From: Cacajao melanocephalus
Lineage: Eukaryota > Chordata > Mammalia > Primates > Pitheciidae
Assembly (NCBI GenBank): GCA_963573385.1
Contig: CAUYLG010062867.1
Coordinates: 17,501 to 81,500, forward strand
Reading direction: 5' to 3'
Length of the DNA stretch: 64,000 nt
The notes below the pieces were generated by a model that saw nothing but the letters and a program-made list of their open reading frames with translations, did not search any database and was not told the DNA's origin. Below, piece by piece: positions 13,801-24,959 of this stretch. A program made the position numbers and the translations under genes. Positions within the stretch are counted from its first letter, which is position 1, and every line of letters begins with the position of its first letter.

Positions 13801-15458
13801 GAGAATATTTGAAAATTTTGTGCTTAAAGAATCTTTTATATTACCCCTCTTTCAATGCAGCTGGGGTCTGTGGGGATCAGGGGATTATTTTTGATACCTG
13901 TCGAAAAGAGTTATGTCTACACTGATTTTTCCATCCCTCACTACTAATTAACCTTATTGTATACAGGAAACAGTCTATTTAATACCTGCATTCTTTCTGT
14001 AATGCCAAGTAAAATGAAATCCAGTGTGAAATCTAGTTAGCGTTTGCCTTTTTGAAGTCATTTTTAAGTTTCCAGTTTTAGCGACTGTGACCTCAGAACT
14101 GATAGCTACAAAAATGGTGAGCTCAAACCAATTTTGGTTTCAATGGTATTCCTCATTCCCTTCAACTTAAAAGCTGCCTTTCTTTCACCTGGTCTGGTGA
14201 GGAGACTGGAGGAATGGAACATCCCGAGCTGGACCATGTTTCTCTGGAGTCTTCCATTTTGGCCTCTGCCTGTAGTTGTGAAGTTTCCCTTTATATCCCA
14301 TAGGCTGACCCCTACTCCATTAACCTGGTTTCTCTCCTTGGCAGTTGAACACCCGTGTCCCCTTCTTTTCAATCCAGGAGGTTGAAATTTGACAGATAGA
14401 CACATCATAGCAAAGTTGTGCAGCAGCGATGCAAATAGATGCTGAAGAAAAGGGAGGAATCTGAGCCCAGGATAAAATGCTCAAGAAAATCCCATTGGTG
14501 GAATGTTTGTGAGAGGAAAAAAAAGGTAGGGTCTAGCAAGAAAGAGCAGAAATTAAACTGTGTAAAATGTCACCAAATGATGTGGAAAAATCCACATGTC
14601 TTCAAGTATGCTGCACAATATGGACTTAGAACACATTTGCGAGTGATGTGAGAATGGTTAGCACAATGGTTACATTCCTGCTCTTCAAATTCCAGTGTGT
14701 GTGCATGCGCGTGTGTGTGCACGTGTGTCAAGTAAACTTGTCAGCTTAAATGGTGCCAGAGGAAAGTGAAGATTTTCAGGCCACTGCTTTGTATTTTTCA
14801 GATTTCTTGGCTTTTGAGATTTTCATATGTTGGTTGGAATGCGTATGCCCTATAGCGTTTGTCTGACATGTAAACCACACATGGATAAGTGCAGGGAAGG
14901 AGAGTGGAAGATGCTGCTGGGTGTCGGTGTCACAGATGCCTAAGACCCCCTCTTCCTACCAGCTGATCTGAAGCAGGAAATCAAAATTTGCTTTCAGACT
15001 TGTATGAGTTAGATTGGCGAGTCTTACCAGCTCTCCACTGCTTCTGTGATTTAGTTAAGCATTTCTTGGGGACTTACACTTCAAGAGAGGTAGCTGAAGG
15101 AATGTCTGTGTGATGGCCCTTGTTTAGGTGGGACTAAGAGTCAACACAAATACCAATGATTTGGCTGCATGCAAGATGCTACATTTAACTTGATAGGAAA
15201 CCCAACAGTGGATCATAATTGTATTTAATGTTGCTTATGTTCTGGGTGTTTGTCTGGATTCATTGATCCATCAAGTGTGTACAGAGCCCCAGCCATGGAC
15301 ATGGGGTGGCCACTCTCACTCATTGCTTTCTTAGTGCTCTCCTTATTGAATGAGGAGTCTTCTATAGAATCCAAATGATTACTTAATAATTTTGTGGACC
15401 CTGCATGCTTCGCTTCAAGCATAAAATAGCAAAAATCAGCTGGATAACTCTATATGGA

Positions 15459-15498
<40 letters not shown>

Positions 15499-16219
15499 AT
15501 CCTTCTTCCAGGTCTCTTACCAAGACAGCTAGACGTTTTCATTTTGACAATACTACTACAGAAAATTGTCATCTTTTTGTACAAAATATTCACTGTATTC
15601 TCATCATTTGAATGATTCAGGATCACTCTCTGACAGCATGAGACATGGCATGTCTTGATGCCTGCCTCTTTTTCAGTTATATTTAAGAGGAAGGCTGCTG
15701 GGACCCACTTTTTTCATCTTTCACAGAGACCTCTAAGGGGCCAGATTTTAGTTCAGTACAATATTAGACAGTATGATATAATAGTTGATAACAGGACACT
15801 GACAAATATCCAAGACAGCATAATACAATGTAATGTGGGGTCGAAGCTACCCCAACAGGTACCTGTAAAGATAGATAAAGATGCTTCTGTTCTGTCCTCT
15901 CCATAATGCAGTTAAAAAAAAAAAAAGTACAATATCTGCAAAACATGTAGGTAAATGAAATGCCACACAAATATTAAAATTAATAGAAATAATGTGAATG
16001 AGATTAACCATCTACTCCTAAGAACAGAGGTACTCTATATTTATCTGAGAAAAAAAATGCATAATATCCCCCTTGTTCTTCTATGAAAATTCATATGAAA
16101 GTGAAACTTTCATCAGGTATTTTAACAGGAGAGTGATCAGGCACCCACACGAGTAGTAGAAATATTTGGGGATGTTTATGCATTTACATTTTTCGATGTC
16201 TTTTCTTAACTAAATGATC
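13801..16219. other. Unique flank with GT-rich microsatellites
   Basis: No supported gene. It includes a mixed GT/GC tract at 14698-14728 (GTGTGTGCATGCGCGTGTG) and a long GT run at 15460-15494. Opposing frames at 14106-14408 and 14134-14385 have no recognisable protein signature. Confidence 0.5.
15460..15494. repeat. (GT)n microsatellite
   Basis: About 17 GT units followed by ATGTATCC. The run of Val-Cys codons in the plus-strand frame is a translation of this repeat. Confidence 0.95.
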
Positions 16220-16452
16220 ATATGGTACAGTGGTTAAGGTAGGGGCCTCTGGGTCATATTTACATTCAAATATTGACCTGGCACATACTACTTACATGAA
16301 CTTGGTAATTCCATTATTTTTTCCTCTCAATTTCCTTAAGTGTAAATCAGAGATAATAATAGTGTCTCCCACCATAGTTACCAAGATTAAATAATATGTA
16401 TCAGTTGGAGTTCATGGCATATAACAAGTACTCTATAAATGTTAGCTAATCA
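16220..16452 (+). mobile_element. MIR SINE, near full length
   Basis: Plus-oriented MIR: ATGGTACAGTGGTTAAGG at the 5' end, TTTCCTTAAGTGTAAATCAG in the core, and AAGTACTCTATAAATGTTAG at the 3' end. Confidence 0.85.
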
Positions 16453-16889
16453 AAATTAGTCTTCCCAGGACTTAATTCCTTGATGATCCTCTGGGTGGCC
16501 AGAGAAGCAATATTGGCTCAAGAGAAAGGAGGGAGAGGTCAGAACCAGGTGTGATAGAAGTGACCCTAAGTGATGATGATCCCCAGCATCATCTGGGGAT
16601 AATGCTGGTGCCATGCACGCTTATTGACTTGGGCATGACTTGGCCAGAATAGCTTAAGATGGTTACTGTCATATGCCAAATACACTGCCAGAATTCAGAA
16701 TTAACCTCCATTGCAACCCAGAAAGTAAGACAGAAACAGGCCTGGTATGGGAGTTCTGCGTAACAAGAGATGGTCTTTGCACTTAGCAGCCATAATGAAG
16801 AGATGTCAGGTAAAGCCTCAAAGAAGTTTAATAGCATGATGCACCATAGTATCAGTTTCTCTTATCTGCTGCTGCTGCTCTCTGAATTT

Positions 16890-17150
16890 AGACTTGCATT
16901 AACAGTCCTATAGCAATAATCTTCTGTCTGGCAATGGTGCCTATAATTTCTTCCTGCTTCAAATTCCACTCCATAATGTTGCCATGAGAATCTTTACGGC
17001 TTTGATAAAGTTACTTCCCTGCTAAAAAAAGACCTTCAGGGTCTCAAAATTGACTAGAAACTTAGGATAACACATCTTAGTATGCTATTCAAGATTTTTT
17101 TTTTTGAGTTGGTTTCAACCTTCCTTCTTGTTTTCAGAACATAAAGTTAT
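16890..17150 (+). mobile_element. L2 LINE fragment
   Basis: Plus-oriented L2-like text: CAATAATCTTCTGTCTGGC, TCTTTACGGCTTTGATAAAG, CCTTCAGGGTCTCAAAATTG, AGGATAACACATCTTAGTAT and CAACCTTCCTTCTTG. Confidence 0.5.
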
Positions 17151-17889
17151 TATTAGTTAATAAACTGGAAATCCATCATCTACATCTTTTAGGGATAACT
17201 TGGAATTTCATGATGTATTACCTGTTTTAATTTCCTTCACATTATTTACTCTATGTAATTCAATTATATAGCCCTGAAAGGCAAAATAAGACAAGTAGAA
17301 AACAGAGACCCAGTTAGAGTAAATAATTTGTTCGGGGTAGACACAGTAAGTTCTCCTAAGTGCAAAGTGTGCACGTTTTCTGCTCTTTCACATTGCTCTG
17401 GCTCATTCACTCATCCCCACAATCTGTTCCATGTGATACCACTTTCTGGGGAGCAAGTTTTGTGACATTGAGGTCCTTGGGCTGAGTCCGCTGAGCTGTG
17501 TTTTATTTGGTGCCTTTAAAAATCAGATTTCACATAAGATCCTGCATTTCTGGCTTTTCATGAAAGAGCTGAAGGTCTGGCAACATTGTGCCCACATTCC
17601 CACATAAGCAACATCGGCTCCAGCTGAGTAGAAGCCGACCCTTTTGGCCAGGCGTTGAGCTTGGCTTTTCCACAGCTGCTGCTGCTTCATACGCCTGCTG
17701 CCTGCTCCTCTTGACTCATTTCTATCACTGCCTGGTCCCCCAGGCATCTGAGTTTGCAAACCTTGGTTTAAGGAAAGAAAGAAAAAGAGCCATCTATGTT
17801 CTAAAGATAAGATGAAACAGTGTTGAAGATATAAAATGTGATTATTATATTTCAAGAAAGTCTTCATTTTTTGGTATTAAGATACAAGT

Positions 17890-18260
17890 TTCCCAGGAGA
17901 AAGTTGATGTTTTGGTTTTATTTTTCATTTTTGACAACAGAACAATTTGACCCAGAACCCTTAGCAACAGTCCTTTTTGGATGAAAATCTTTGCCGGGCC
18001 TTTTAATTAGGAATTGACAGGGTGATTAACTTATAATTCACAAAAATAAATGTGGAAAAGAGAAGTACAGGTCAATTTCTAGCTGTGTTAAACTGTAAAG
18101 ACGGCACCATTGGCAAGTGATTGCTTCCTTTTAACAGCTTTTAAATTTTTTCTTAATTGGATCCTTTGTTTTCTAATTGGATAGGGAGAACCATCATATG
18201 GCTTTCAATTATTAGCTGTGGCAGGGTGATCCTGTCATATGGCACACGCTAAGAAAGTCA
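17890..18260. promoter_or_regulatory. Candidate conserved non-coding element
   Basis: A repeat-free block with clustered homeodomain-type cores (TTTTAATTAGGAATT, TTAATTGG, TCTAATTGG, CAATTATTAGC) and two CATATG E-boxes. Such motif density without repeats is typical of developmental enhancers, but conservation cannot be tested here. Confidence 0.25.
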
Positions 18261-18639
18261 GACTGTCAACATATAAGATGAAATATATACCATCTCCAAG
18301 AAGCTTTTTGTGTCAATAAGAAAGAGGGGAAGGAAACCTCCCATGTCCTGGGTAGGTAAAAGCATTCTGAAACGGGACATAGTAACTAGCTTGATTTTCC
18401 AGGGGCTTGTGTTTCCATTTTACAGACTAGGTTATAATTTCTTAAAAAGTTTCATCATCATAATTAGAACTGCCCCTAAGAGTATAAGATTATAATTTTA
18501 TTCCTAGAAAGTGTTACAAATTTTACAAACACATACACTTACACACAAACACATACATGAGAAAATGCTGCTCTCCTCAAACTAATTTTTCCCCTGCCCA
18601 TTGGTGAATTTAGAGATTCTCTAAGAAACATAGTTTCTC

Positions 18640-19270
18640 TATACCTTTCTGACTTTACAACCTTGATGGAATCCCTTTGGCCTACAGGATTAAATCTGAG
18701 TATTTTATTGTGGTCTATATCTAATTCCAACGTCTTTCTGTAGCTTCATATTCTGAAATGGCTAGGCATGCACTTCACCCTTTATTCACTGAGCTTGTCA
18801 CTTTTCCTTGAAGATGTCAAGTCTTTCATGACTCTGTTCATGCCATTCCTGCTTCCTGGTATGTCTTCAGCATTTTTATTTGGTAAGTCTTATTCATTGG
18901 TCAAGATTAGATTGAAAAGGTTACCTTCCCAATGAAGCCTCATCTGACTCTGTAACAGAGTCAGAGGACAGTTATTGTCTGTAACTGAGTTTTTTGGTCT
19001 TCGGTCAACCACTGAGCACTGTTAATATCTCCGGAATAGCTTCTGTTCTGTTTGCCCGTTCATTCAACAATACGTTTTGAGCATCTTTATGTTTAGGTAC
19101 TGAATCCTGGGTCTACATGCTTACCAAGATGGCTAAGGCACTTGATCTTGTATGGAACTGTAATTAATCGTTAGGGATAGTCTCCCTCACTGGACTGAAA
19201 CTACAGAGGGTAGAAATATTTGTCTTATTTTATATTTGTGTCACCAATGCCTAGAATTTTGCATAGTTCA
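18640..19270 (+). mobile_element. L2 LINE relic, 3' end
   Basis: Plus-oriented L2 pattern: TTTGGCCTACAGGATTAAAT, TTCATGACTCTGTTCATGCC, CCAATGAAGCCTCATCTGAC and a 3' part with GGACTGAAACTACAGAGGG and TGTCACCAATGCCTAGAAT. Confidence 0.6.
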
Positions 19271-19279
19271 AACTAAGTG

Positions 19280-20354
19280 ATAAAGAAATGCTCACTGGCT
19301 TTTCATGACTTCTTGCTGGAGAGTATTGACCAGTTTTATGAAATGTATCCTCTTAGTCAACCTAGTATAATCTCAGCTTTCAAATATGGAAGACTTGATA
19401 TGTCCATTGTTGCTGTATTTGAGATGTTACGGAATCTAATAACCCTTTGGTGTAACCCTTTTTATGCCTTTAGTATGTTAAGTCAGATCCTGTGATGGGC
19501 ACTTTGGCTCAGCACCTTGGAATGGCCTTTTCCCAGAGAGGAAACATATTCTCTAATTAAATGCCCTTAGCAGGCAGGGACAGGACACAGCTGGGGTTTG
19601 AATCAGGCTAAATCCCATCAGATTGGAAATCAAGAAGCTGGTGCTTTTGAAGATTATAAATCTGGAAAGCAGCAGAGACAAGGGGCTGTGAGTCCCTGCC
19701 CAAAGCAGGTAGTGCCACTTCTCTTTGGCTTTCAGTGCCGCTTCTCTCTGGCTGATGCTTCCAGAATAACTTTAAAGATGGACACGTGTGAAGGGATAAG
19801 ATTTTAATGCTAGAACGACTAAATCTACTCTCCCCCAACCCTTCAAAAAGGGAAGTAATCAAAGTCTTGGGAAAGACCTAATCGAGAGTATGGAATGGCA
19901 TGGATATGAGAAGGACTTGAAATAGAACGCCAGAAACTCTTGTTTCATATCTCCATGTTTTTCTGAAAGGCATAATTATAACTTTACATTTAAGAATCTC
20001 TTAAAGCTAGCAACTCTGCCAGCCCGCTGTTACTGGTGACTTCAGATCATGGAGTTCTACTTCACGTGATTTTTTTAAGATGAAACTGCACTTCAGCAGG
20101 TATTGTGGTGGCTTCTCTGTTCTTGGCCACAAGCCCACTTACTGGCGCCATTGCTAAAATGAAGACACTCAAGAGGGGCAAGGGAGTTCTCTTCTTCCTC
20201 AGGCAGCTCCATGGATGCTGGAGCCACCTGCACATCTGGCTGTCTGTTGAGCAGACTGACTCTCCCCCTCTCCTGAATACCCCATCTAGACAGACAGCCT
20301 ATGCCGCGGAGCTCATTATTGCTCTAAGTGTTTGCTCTGGATCTGTGCTTCATG
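19280..20354. other. Unique sequence downstream of the ARHGAP15 UTR
   Basis: No interspersed repeat is recognised. Frames of 94 residues at 20105-20389 and 84 residues at 19608-19862 lack domains. No second gene start is evident. Confidence 0.5.
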
Positions 20355-20362
20355 CGTTTTAT

Positions 20363-20439
20363 TTACATGCTTTATTTTTCATTTTATGAACAAATCGATA
20401 ACTAGACTTACTCTTTATCACACTGGATTAGTTTTATTT
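20363..20439 (-). terminator. ARHGAP15: Distal polyadenylation signal cluster
   Basis: The minus strand carries several AATAAA hexamers here: two overlapping copies (AATAAATAAA) near 20430-20439, one near 20373, and one near 20361. They would end a UTR of about 1.2 kb. Use of this cluster versus the signal at 21451 cannot be decided from sequence alone. Confidence 0.4.
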
Positions 20440-21450
20440 ATTCTATTTGAATTTGATTAAAAAGCTGTCAAACATAAGTCTACATTTTTATCAGCAGAAT
20501 ACTTTCATAAAACCGGTATGACATGTGTTCAACTAGAACATACTTTTCAAAATAAAACAATGTTTGATATATTCTAGACAGTTACCCTTTGTTTATCCAT
20601 GACAACTGAAAGTAACCATCAAATGGATAAAGCAATCTAAGTCTAGTCAAGTAATCCTTAGGGCATATGAAAAAAAGCCTTTAAAAAAAGTTCTTTCTAG
20701 ATGGATTTAATGTAATTCACCAATAAAGCATCCTCAGAAGCATAATAAAAATTCTACATAAAATGACATAGCCAGGGAAAAGAAAGATATACAGTTTGAT
20801 GAAGATTCAAAATGGAAGTTAACATTAAAAATGAGCAGTCATGCAATTCCTGTGTAATATAAAGATCAAAATTGCAGGGCACTAATTTTGCTTCTAATTT
20901 ATAAGATAGTATGTTTATGGGACTGCAAATAGTATTTATAAAAGAATTCAATGGCAAATGCTTTGAACTGTCATTTTTCTTGAGAAAAATTGCCATTTCA
21001 ACATGTTATATTTACAAATCTCACTGTATAGCACTGCAAGTAACTGGACTACATATATACAAAAATGTTCTGGAAAGATGAAATATATCTGTTTTTGTTG
21101 TGAACCTGATCTCCATCATTCTATTTACAAATTATTAGCTTCTGCCCTCCCACTTCTTTGTGTTCTGTGTCCAAGTAAGAGTATGGAGTCATGCCTAGGG
21201 CAGCGTGGATATTGGAGAGGCACATGTGTGCACATGCACCCCTACTCTCAACCACACTCACTCACATCTCCACATACACAACCACACACCCAATGCCCTG
21301 GAGCAGCATTAAGGCAATTTTTGAATCTGTGCTATGCTTTGCATGTTATTTAATAGCATGAGTTATGCATAATGTGCTCCTAGAAGTACTAGAAGGCATA
21401 ACACTGAAGGGGTTAATGTAGAACACATATATACAAATATTGTCAATTAT

Positions 21451-21456
21451 TTTATT
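21451..21456 (-). terminator. ARHGAP15: Proximal polyadenylation signal candidate (AATAAA)
   Basis: The plus strand reads TTTATT, so the minus strand has canonical AATAAA about 160 nt after the stop codon. Further along the minus strand is TGTGTTCT, a weak GU-rich downstream element. This would give a short 3' UTR. Confidence 0.5.
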
Positions 21457-21616
21457 CAACTGTTTGGAACTTAAACACAGAATCATCATTAAGTTTTCAC
21501 AAAATGAGGCATCTGTCACTTGAAAGGCAAAAAATATTTCAGAAATATGTTTACAGAAATGTAAAAATATTGGGCATCAAGACAGATGTGAATGTATTCA
21601 GTAGCTTGTTTGTCTG

Positions 21617-21800
21617 TCAGTCTTCCTCTGAGCTGAAGATCTTACTGTACTCACTCAGCATGAGCTCAGCTATCTGGTTCTGGTAGACCATGTGGATCGC
21701 CATGTTTCCTGTTTCATTTTCAGCTCGCAGAAGGGTGGGTCCAAATACAATCCCTAAGCTTTGTGTCGACATGAGATTCTTGGAGGCTTTGGCCACTATC
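21617..21800 (-). CDS. ARHGAP15: Terminal coding exon of ARHGAP15 (RhoGAP domain C-terminus)
   Basis: Read on the minus strand, the exon starts with the third base of a split codon and encodes 60 residues, from IVAKASKNLM to YSKIFSSEED, then TGA. It carries the RhoGAP signature GIVFGPTLLR followed by the last helices of the domain (MAIHMVYQNQIAELMLSEY). RhoGAP proteins speed GTP hydrolysis by Rho-family GTPases; ARHGAP15 is known as a Rac-directed GAP with an N-terminal PH domain, about 475 residues long. The catalytic arginine finger lies in an upstream exon outside this window. Threonine occupies the FGP-x-L position where p50RhoGAP has asparagine, as in the ARHGAP9/12/15/27 subfamily. The exon start is set by a CACAG acceptor after a T10 and CT tract. 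The open frame running 5' of the acceptor to an ATG at 21842-21844 is intronic and not a real start. The family is certain; the symbol rests on recognising this C-terminus. Confidence 0.92.
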
Positions 21801-21830
21801 CTGTGGAGAGAGAGAGAGAAAAAAAAAATT
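21801..21830 (-). promoter_or_regulatory. ARHGAP15: 3' splice acceptor of the last ARHGAP15 intron
   Basis: On the minus strand the order is a T10 run (21819-21828), a CT dinucleotide tract (about 21806-21818), then CACAG ending at 21801, directly before the exon. This is a strong polypyrimidine tract, and both parts are length-variable simple repeats. The branch point is not assignable by eye; A residues about 30-40 nt upstream, near TTTCAC and TTGAAC, are candidates. Confidence 0.85.
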
Positions 21831-22929
21831 CCACTGGAGTTCAAAGTGAAATTGAAATTGTACTTTGATTAAAAAAGGTTTCTCATTCAGAAAAAATAAC
21901 TATATTACAACACTATTTAATCTTTTACCCTACATACTTTATGGAATTAGAACATGTAAGTTTTGGCGAAAGGATACATTGCCTTGTCCAACTTTTTACC
22001 GCCACAATACCTGGGTATTGTGGGTACTCAACAAATATTTGTGAAATGAATGAGTAAATATATTAAACAGCAAAAATGACTGTGAAGTTAACATGATTCA
22101 GCCTTTGAAATGCTTAGAGACAATTGAGACAGGTGAGAGGCACACACACAAAAAAATATAAGAATCCAAACAAAATAACCAGAACAATATTTGCATAGTT
22201 AATAGCTGAAGGTAAACATGAGGGCTGAAAAAAATTAAGTTGTTCATGATTAGCATTGAGTAAAGTATTCTTGGCAAATGCTGATTGGAATATGTTTTGT
22301 GGACGAGACAGTTTCCGAGACAGTATATGGCAAAATTCGAAGTGTCTCCATTCATTTGGATGGCCAATTTAGCTTATGCCGAAATAAAATGCAGAATCCT
22401 GTGGCATTTGCACAGGAAAAGAGCTCCATTGGGATCAAATATGTATTTGCTTGTGTGAGGACCCTATGGAGAGCTGGAATACCAATGAAACCCTAGGATT
22501 GGGTTTTATTAATGGTAATGACTTGCCTGTTCCAACACAGGACTCCTAAAAAAGAAAATAAAGCCCCATCCTACAAACTGATAATTAAAAAAGTAATACT
22601 ACTCTGATGGCTGAAGCCTACTCGATTTTATATTCAAATTCAGAAGAGTGGGGTTTAAGTGATAAGGAAATAAGGACAGCATATGGAAGAACAGGGTGCT
22701 AAGAAATATCAAACTCTTCATTCTACCAGACATCCCAACCTAAGGGAAATAAGAGTGTAGAAAATTAAGCAAGGCAAAGGAACACTTTTTTACAAGACAG
22801 TGGGGTCTCTGACTTCAGAGCTCAGTGTGGAACATTGTTGTGTTGGTTGGACTTTAGTAGGCCTCTCTCTGTTTGGCCTAAGTGGGCCTACATATCTCTG
22901 AATCACAGGAGGCAGAAAGACTGGCATTA

Positions 22930-23644
22930 TAGTAGTCCCCCCATATCTTCGGGGAATATGTTCCAGGATCCCCCCTCCCACCTGTTTCCCCCACTGGATG
23001 CCTGAGACCTTGGATAGGACTGAACCAGATTACCATCAATTAGAACATGTTTCTCTTCCATCTACAGATGTAATGCCTTTTCCATCTTAACTCAGCACTC
23101 ATCATGCACTGTGGCCATAACTTTTGCAGTCTGAGGTAAAACAGCAAAACTAGCACGAATTTATTTTTCCTTCTTGACAATTTCACAGATGTAAGATTTA
23201 GTCTTACTGTAAATCATAGCAACCTCAGCATACAATTTTTATTCTTTCCTTATTAAGTCGAGACCTTCCACCCTTTCACTGAAAGGAAGCACGTTACGGC
23301 TTCTCTTTGGCAAACCGTATTGCCAGCATCACTGCTCTTGTGCTTTGGGGGCCATTATGAAGTAAAATGAGGAATCCTTGAACATAAGCACTTTGATGCC
23401 ACAACAGTGGATCTGATAACTGGAGGGCTACTCTGACTAACTGCACCAAGTGCAGACAGCTTGGAGACTCTAGACAAAGGGAGGAGTTATGCCCCAGGTG
23501 GGAGAACTCATCATGCTATTCAGAATGCTGTGCCACTTATTAATTGTATATTTCTGGAATTTTCCATTTCATACTTTCAGACTGTGGTTGACTTTGGGTA
23601 ATTGAAACCACGGAAAGTAAAACCACAGATAACGGGGACTGCTG
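22930..23644. mobile_element. Tigger-type (pogo family) non-autonomous DNA transposon
   Basis: Matching terminal inverted repeats. The left end reads AGTAGTCCCCCCATATC, then GATGCCTGAGACC further in. The right end reads GAAACCACGGAAAGTAAAAC, then GATAACGGGGACTGCTG. The element is 715 bp, flanked by TA on the left and a mutated TA (CA) on the right, as expected for Tc1/mariner-superfamily insertion. The internal sequence has no intact transposase frame. Confidence 0.8.
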
Positions 23645-23839
23645 CATTTTTTTTCCCTTCACAAACCTGAATCTCTGAAGAACCACTTCTGTGACCAAGA
23701 GGCCATGCTGTCCATCTCTTGAAAGAGATTGAGCAGGGCCAAAGTGACATGCCTACTACCTGGTACCTGCCCACCACCAAGCAAACTCATGGCATGTACT
23801 GTGGTGCGAAAATCATATTTGACCTGACCGATAATAATC

Positions 23840-24085
23840 AACTATTGTTCTAAGCAATTTTATTGTCTCATTTCATCATCATAACAATCCCATGAAGTAG
23901 CTTCTACTATTAAGCTCATTCAACAAATGAGAAGACTGAGGCATAGAGTGGTGTAATAGCCAGTGTCACACACAGCTGGGGTTCAAGCCCAGGCGGTCTG
24001 TGAGGCATAGAGTGGTATGAACAGCCAGTGTCACACAGAGCTGAGGTTCAAGCCCAGGCAGTCTGGGTCTGGTACCTGTGGAAGC
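23840..24085 (-). mobile_element. MIR SINE carrying an internal tandem duplication
   Basis: Reverse MIR: CATAACAATCCCATGAAGTA, AAATGAGAAGACTGAGGC, then CACACAGCTGGGGTTCAAG. The core from TGAGGCATAGAGTGG to AGGCGGTCTG is repeated immediately (23937-24000 and 24001-24065). Confidence 0.85.
23937..24065. repeat. 64/65-bp tandem duplication of the MIR core
   Basis: Unit 1 (64 bp) and unit 2 (65 bp) differ at only a handful of positions, for example GTGTAATAGCC versus GTATGAACAGCC and GCTGGGG versus GCTGAGG. The modest divergence shows the duplication is younger than the MIR. Confidence 0.92.
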
Positions 24086-24959
24086 ATCACTGCCAGTGTC
24101 TGTAATGCCTCCTGGACCTAGTAACTGGGCCTGCTTTTCACTCTGCCATCTTCCACATGACTATACGATCCATTGTAAGAAGGTCTGAAATTTCATTTTT
24201 CTCTCTTAGAATTGTAATTGACAGCCTGGTGATAGTAGATTTCTTGTGGGCAAAGTGACTCAAATTTAGACTGAATATTCTGGATATGCTGCTTCCCATC
24301 TTTCCTTTTCTTCTGCTTTAAGAAGAGGGATTTGTACCTGTGAGCACTGTTGGCATGTGTACATTTCTGGAAGGGATTCTTATGTTTTTAGAGCATCAGT
24401 GAATTATCTGAGACTTTAAATTGAAAGTTTCCTTTGGAATATAAGTAGCTGTGCCACTTTGCTATTTCATTTGCCAAAATCCTATTGAGTGAATTAAGCA
24501 TCCTCCTATCTGTAGAGGGCAAGTGGAATGGACCTTTGCTTCTCTTTAACATGCCTATCTACCTCAAGATCTGTCCTGAGTCTCTCCTAGACATGCATAT
24601 TGTAAAAACCATTAGTAAGAGTCAATACAGGCAATGCAGGTTTTTCCCTTTGGGTTTTAAATTAATACCTTTTTATGATGCTAACTCCTTCATTCCTCAC
24701 ACGCACACACACATTTCAGAGGCAAATACGGAGATAGATAACATAAATAATCAGTTGAGTACTTATTAGGTGAAAGTTGTTTTAATAACTTTACATATTG
24801 GTAGCAAATGTCTAAATTGATAAGATTTTTCTAGCAGAGAACAGGGCTCAGAGGTCATGGGACATGGAGAAGGTAGAAGCAAAAGCAAGACTGCATTGAA
24901 GGTATAAAGGTAAATGAGGTATCTTGGCCAACAGGGTAGTAGAAGAACATTAGGACTTG

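Larger units (their letters stand above)
20355..21616 (-). other. ARHGAP15: Putative 3' UTR of ARHGAP15
   Basis: Downstream of the stop codon on the minus strand, about 1.2 kb contains no Alu, L1 or other recognised interspersed repeat, as expected of UTR sequence. The full extent depends on which polyadenylation signal is used: about 170-190 nt for the signal at 21451, or about 1.2 kb for the cluster at 20363-20439. A C/A-rich stretch at 21230-21300 would be GU-rich in the RNA. The UTR assignment is inferred from position, not from transcript data. Confidence 0.55.

Noticed and set aside
21801..21844. Upstream extension of the ARHGAP15 frame to an ATG
   Set aside because: The extension reads through the polypyrimidine tract and CACAG acceptor, so it is intron. 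The exon starts at 21800.
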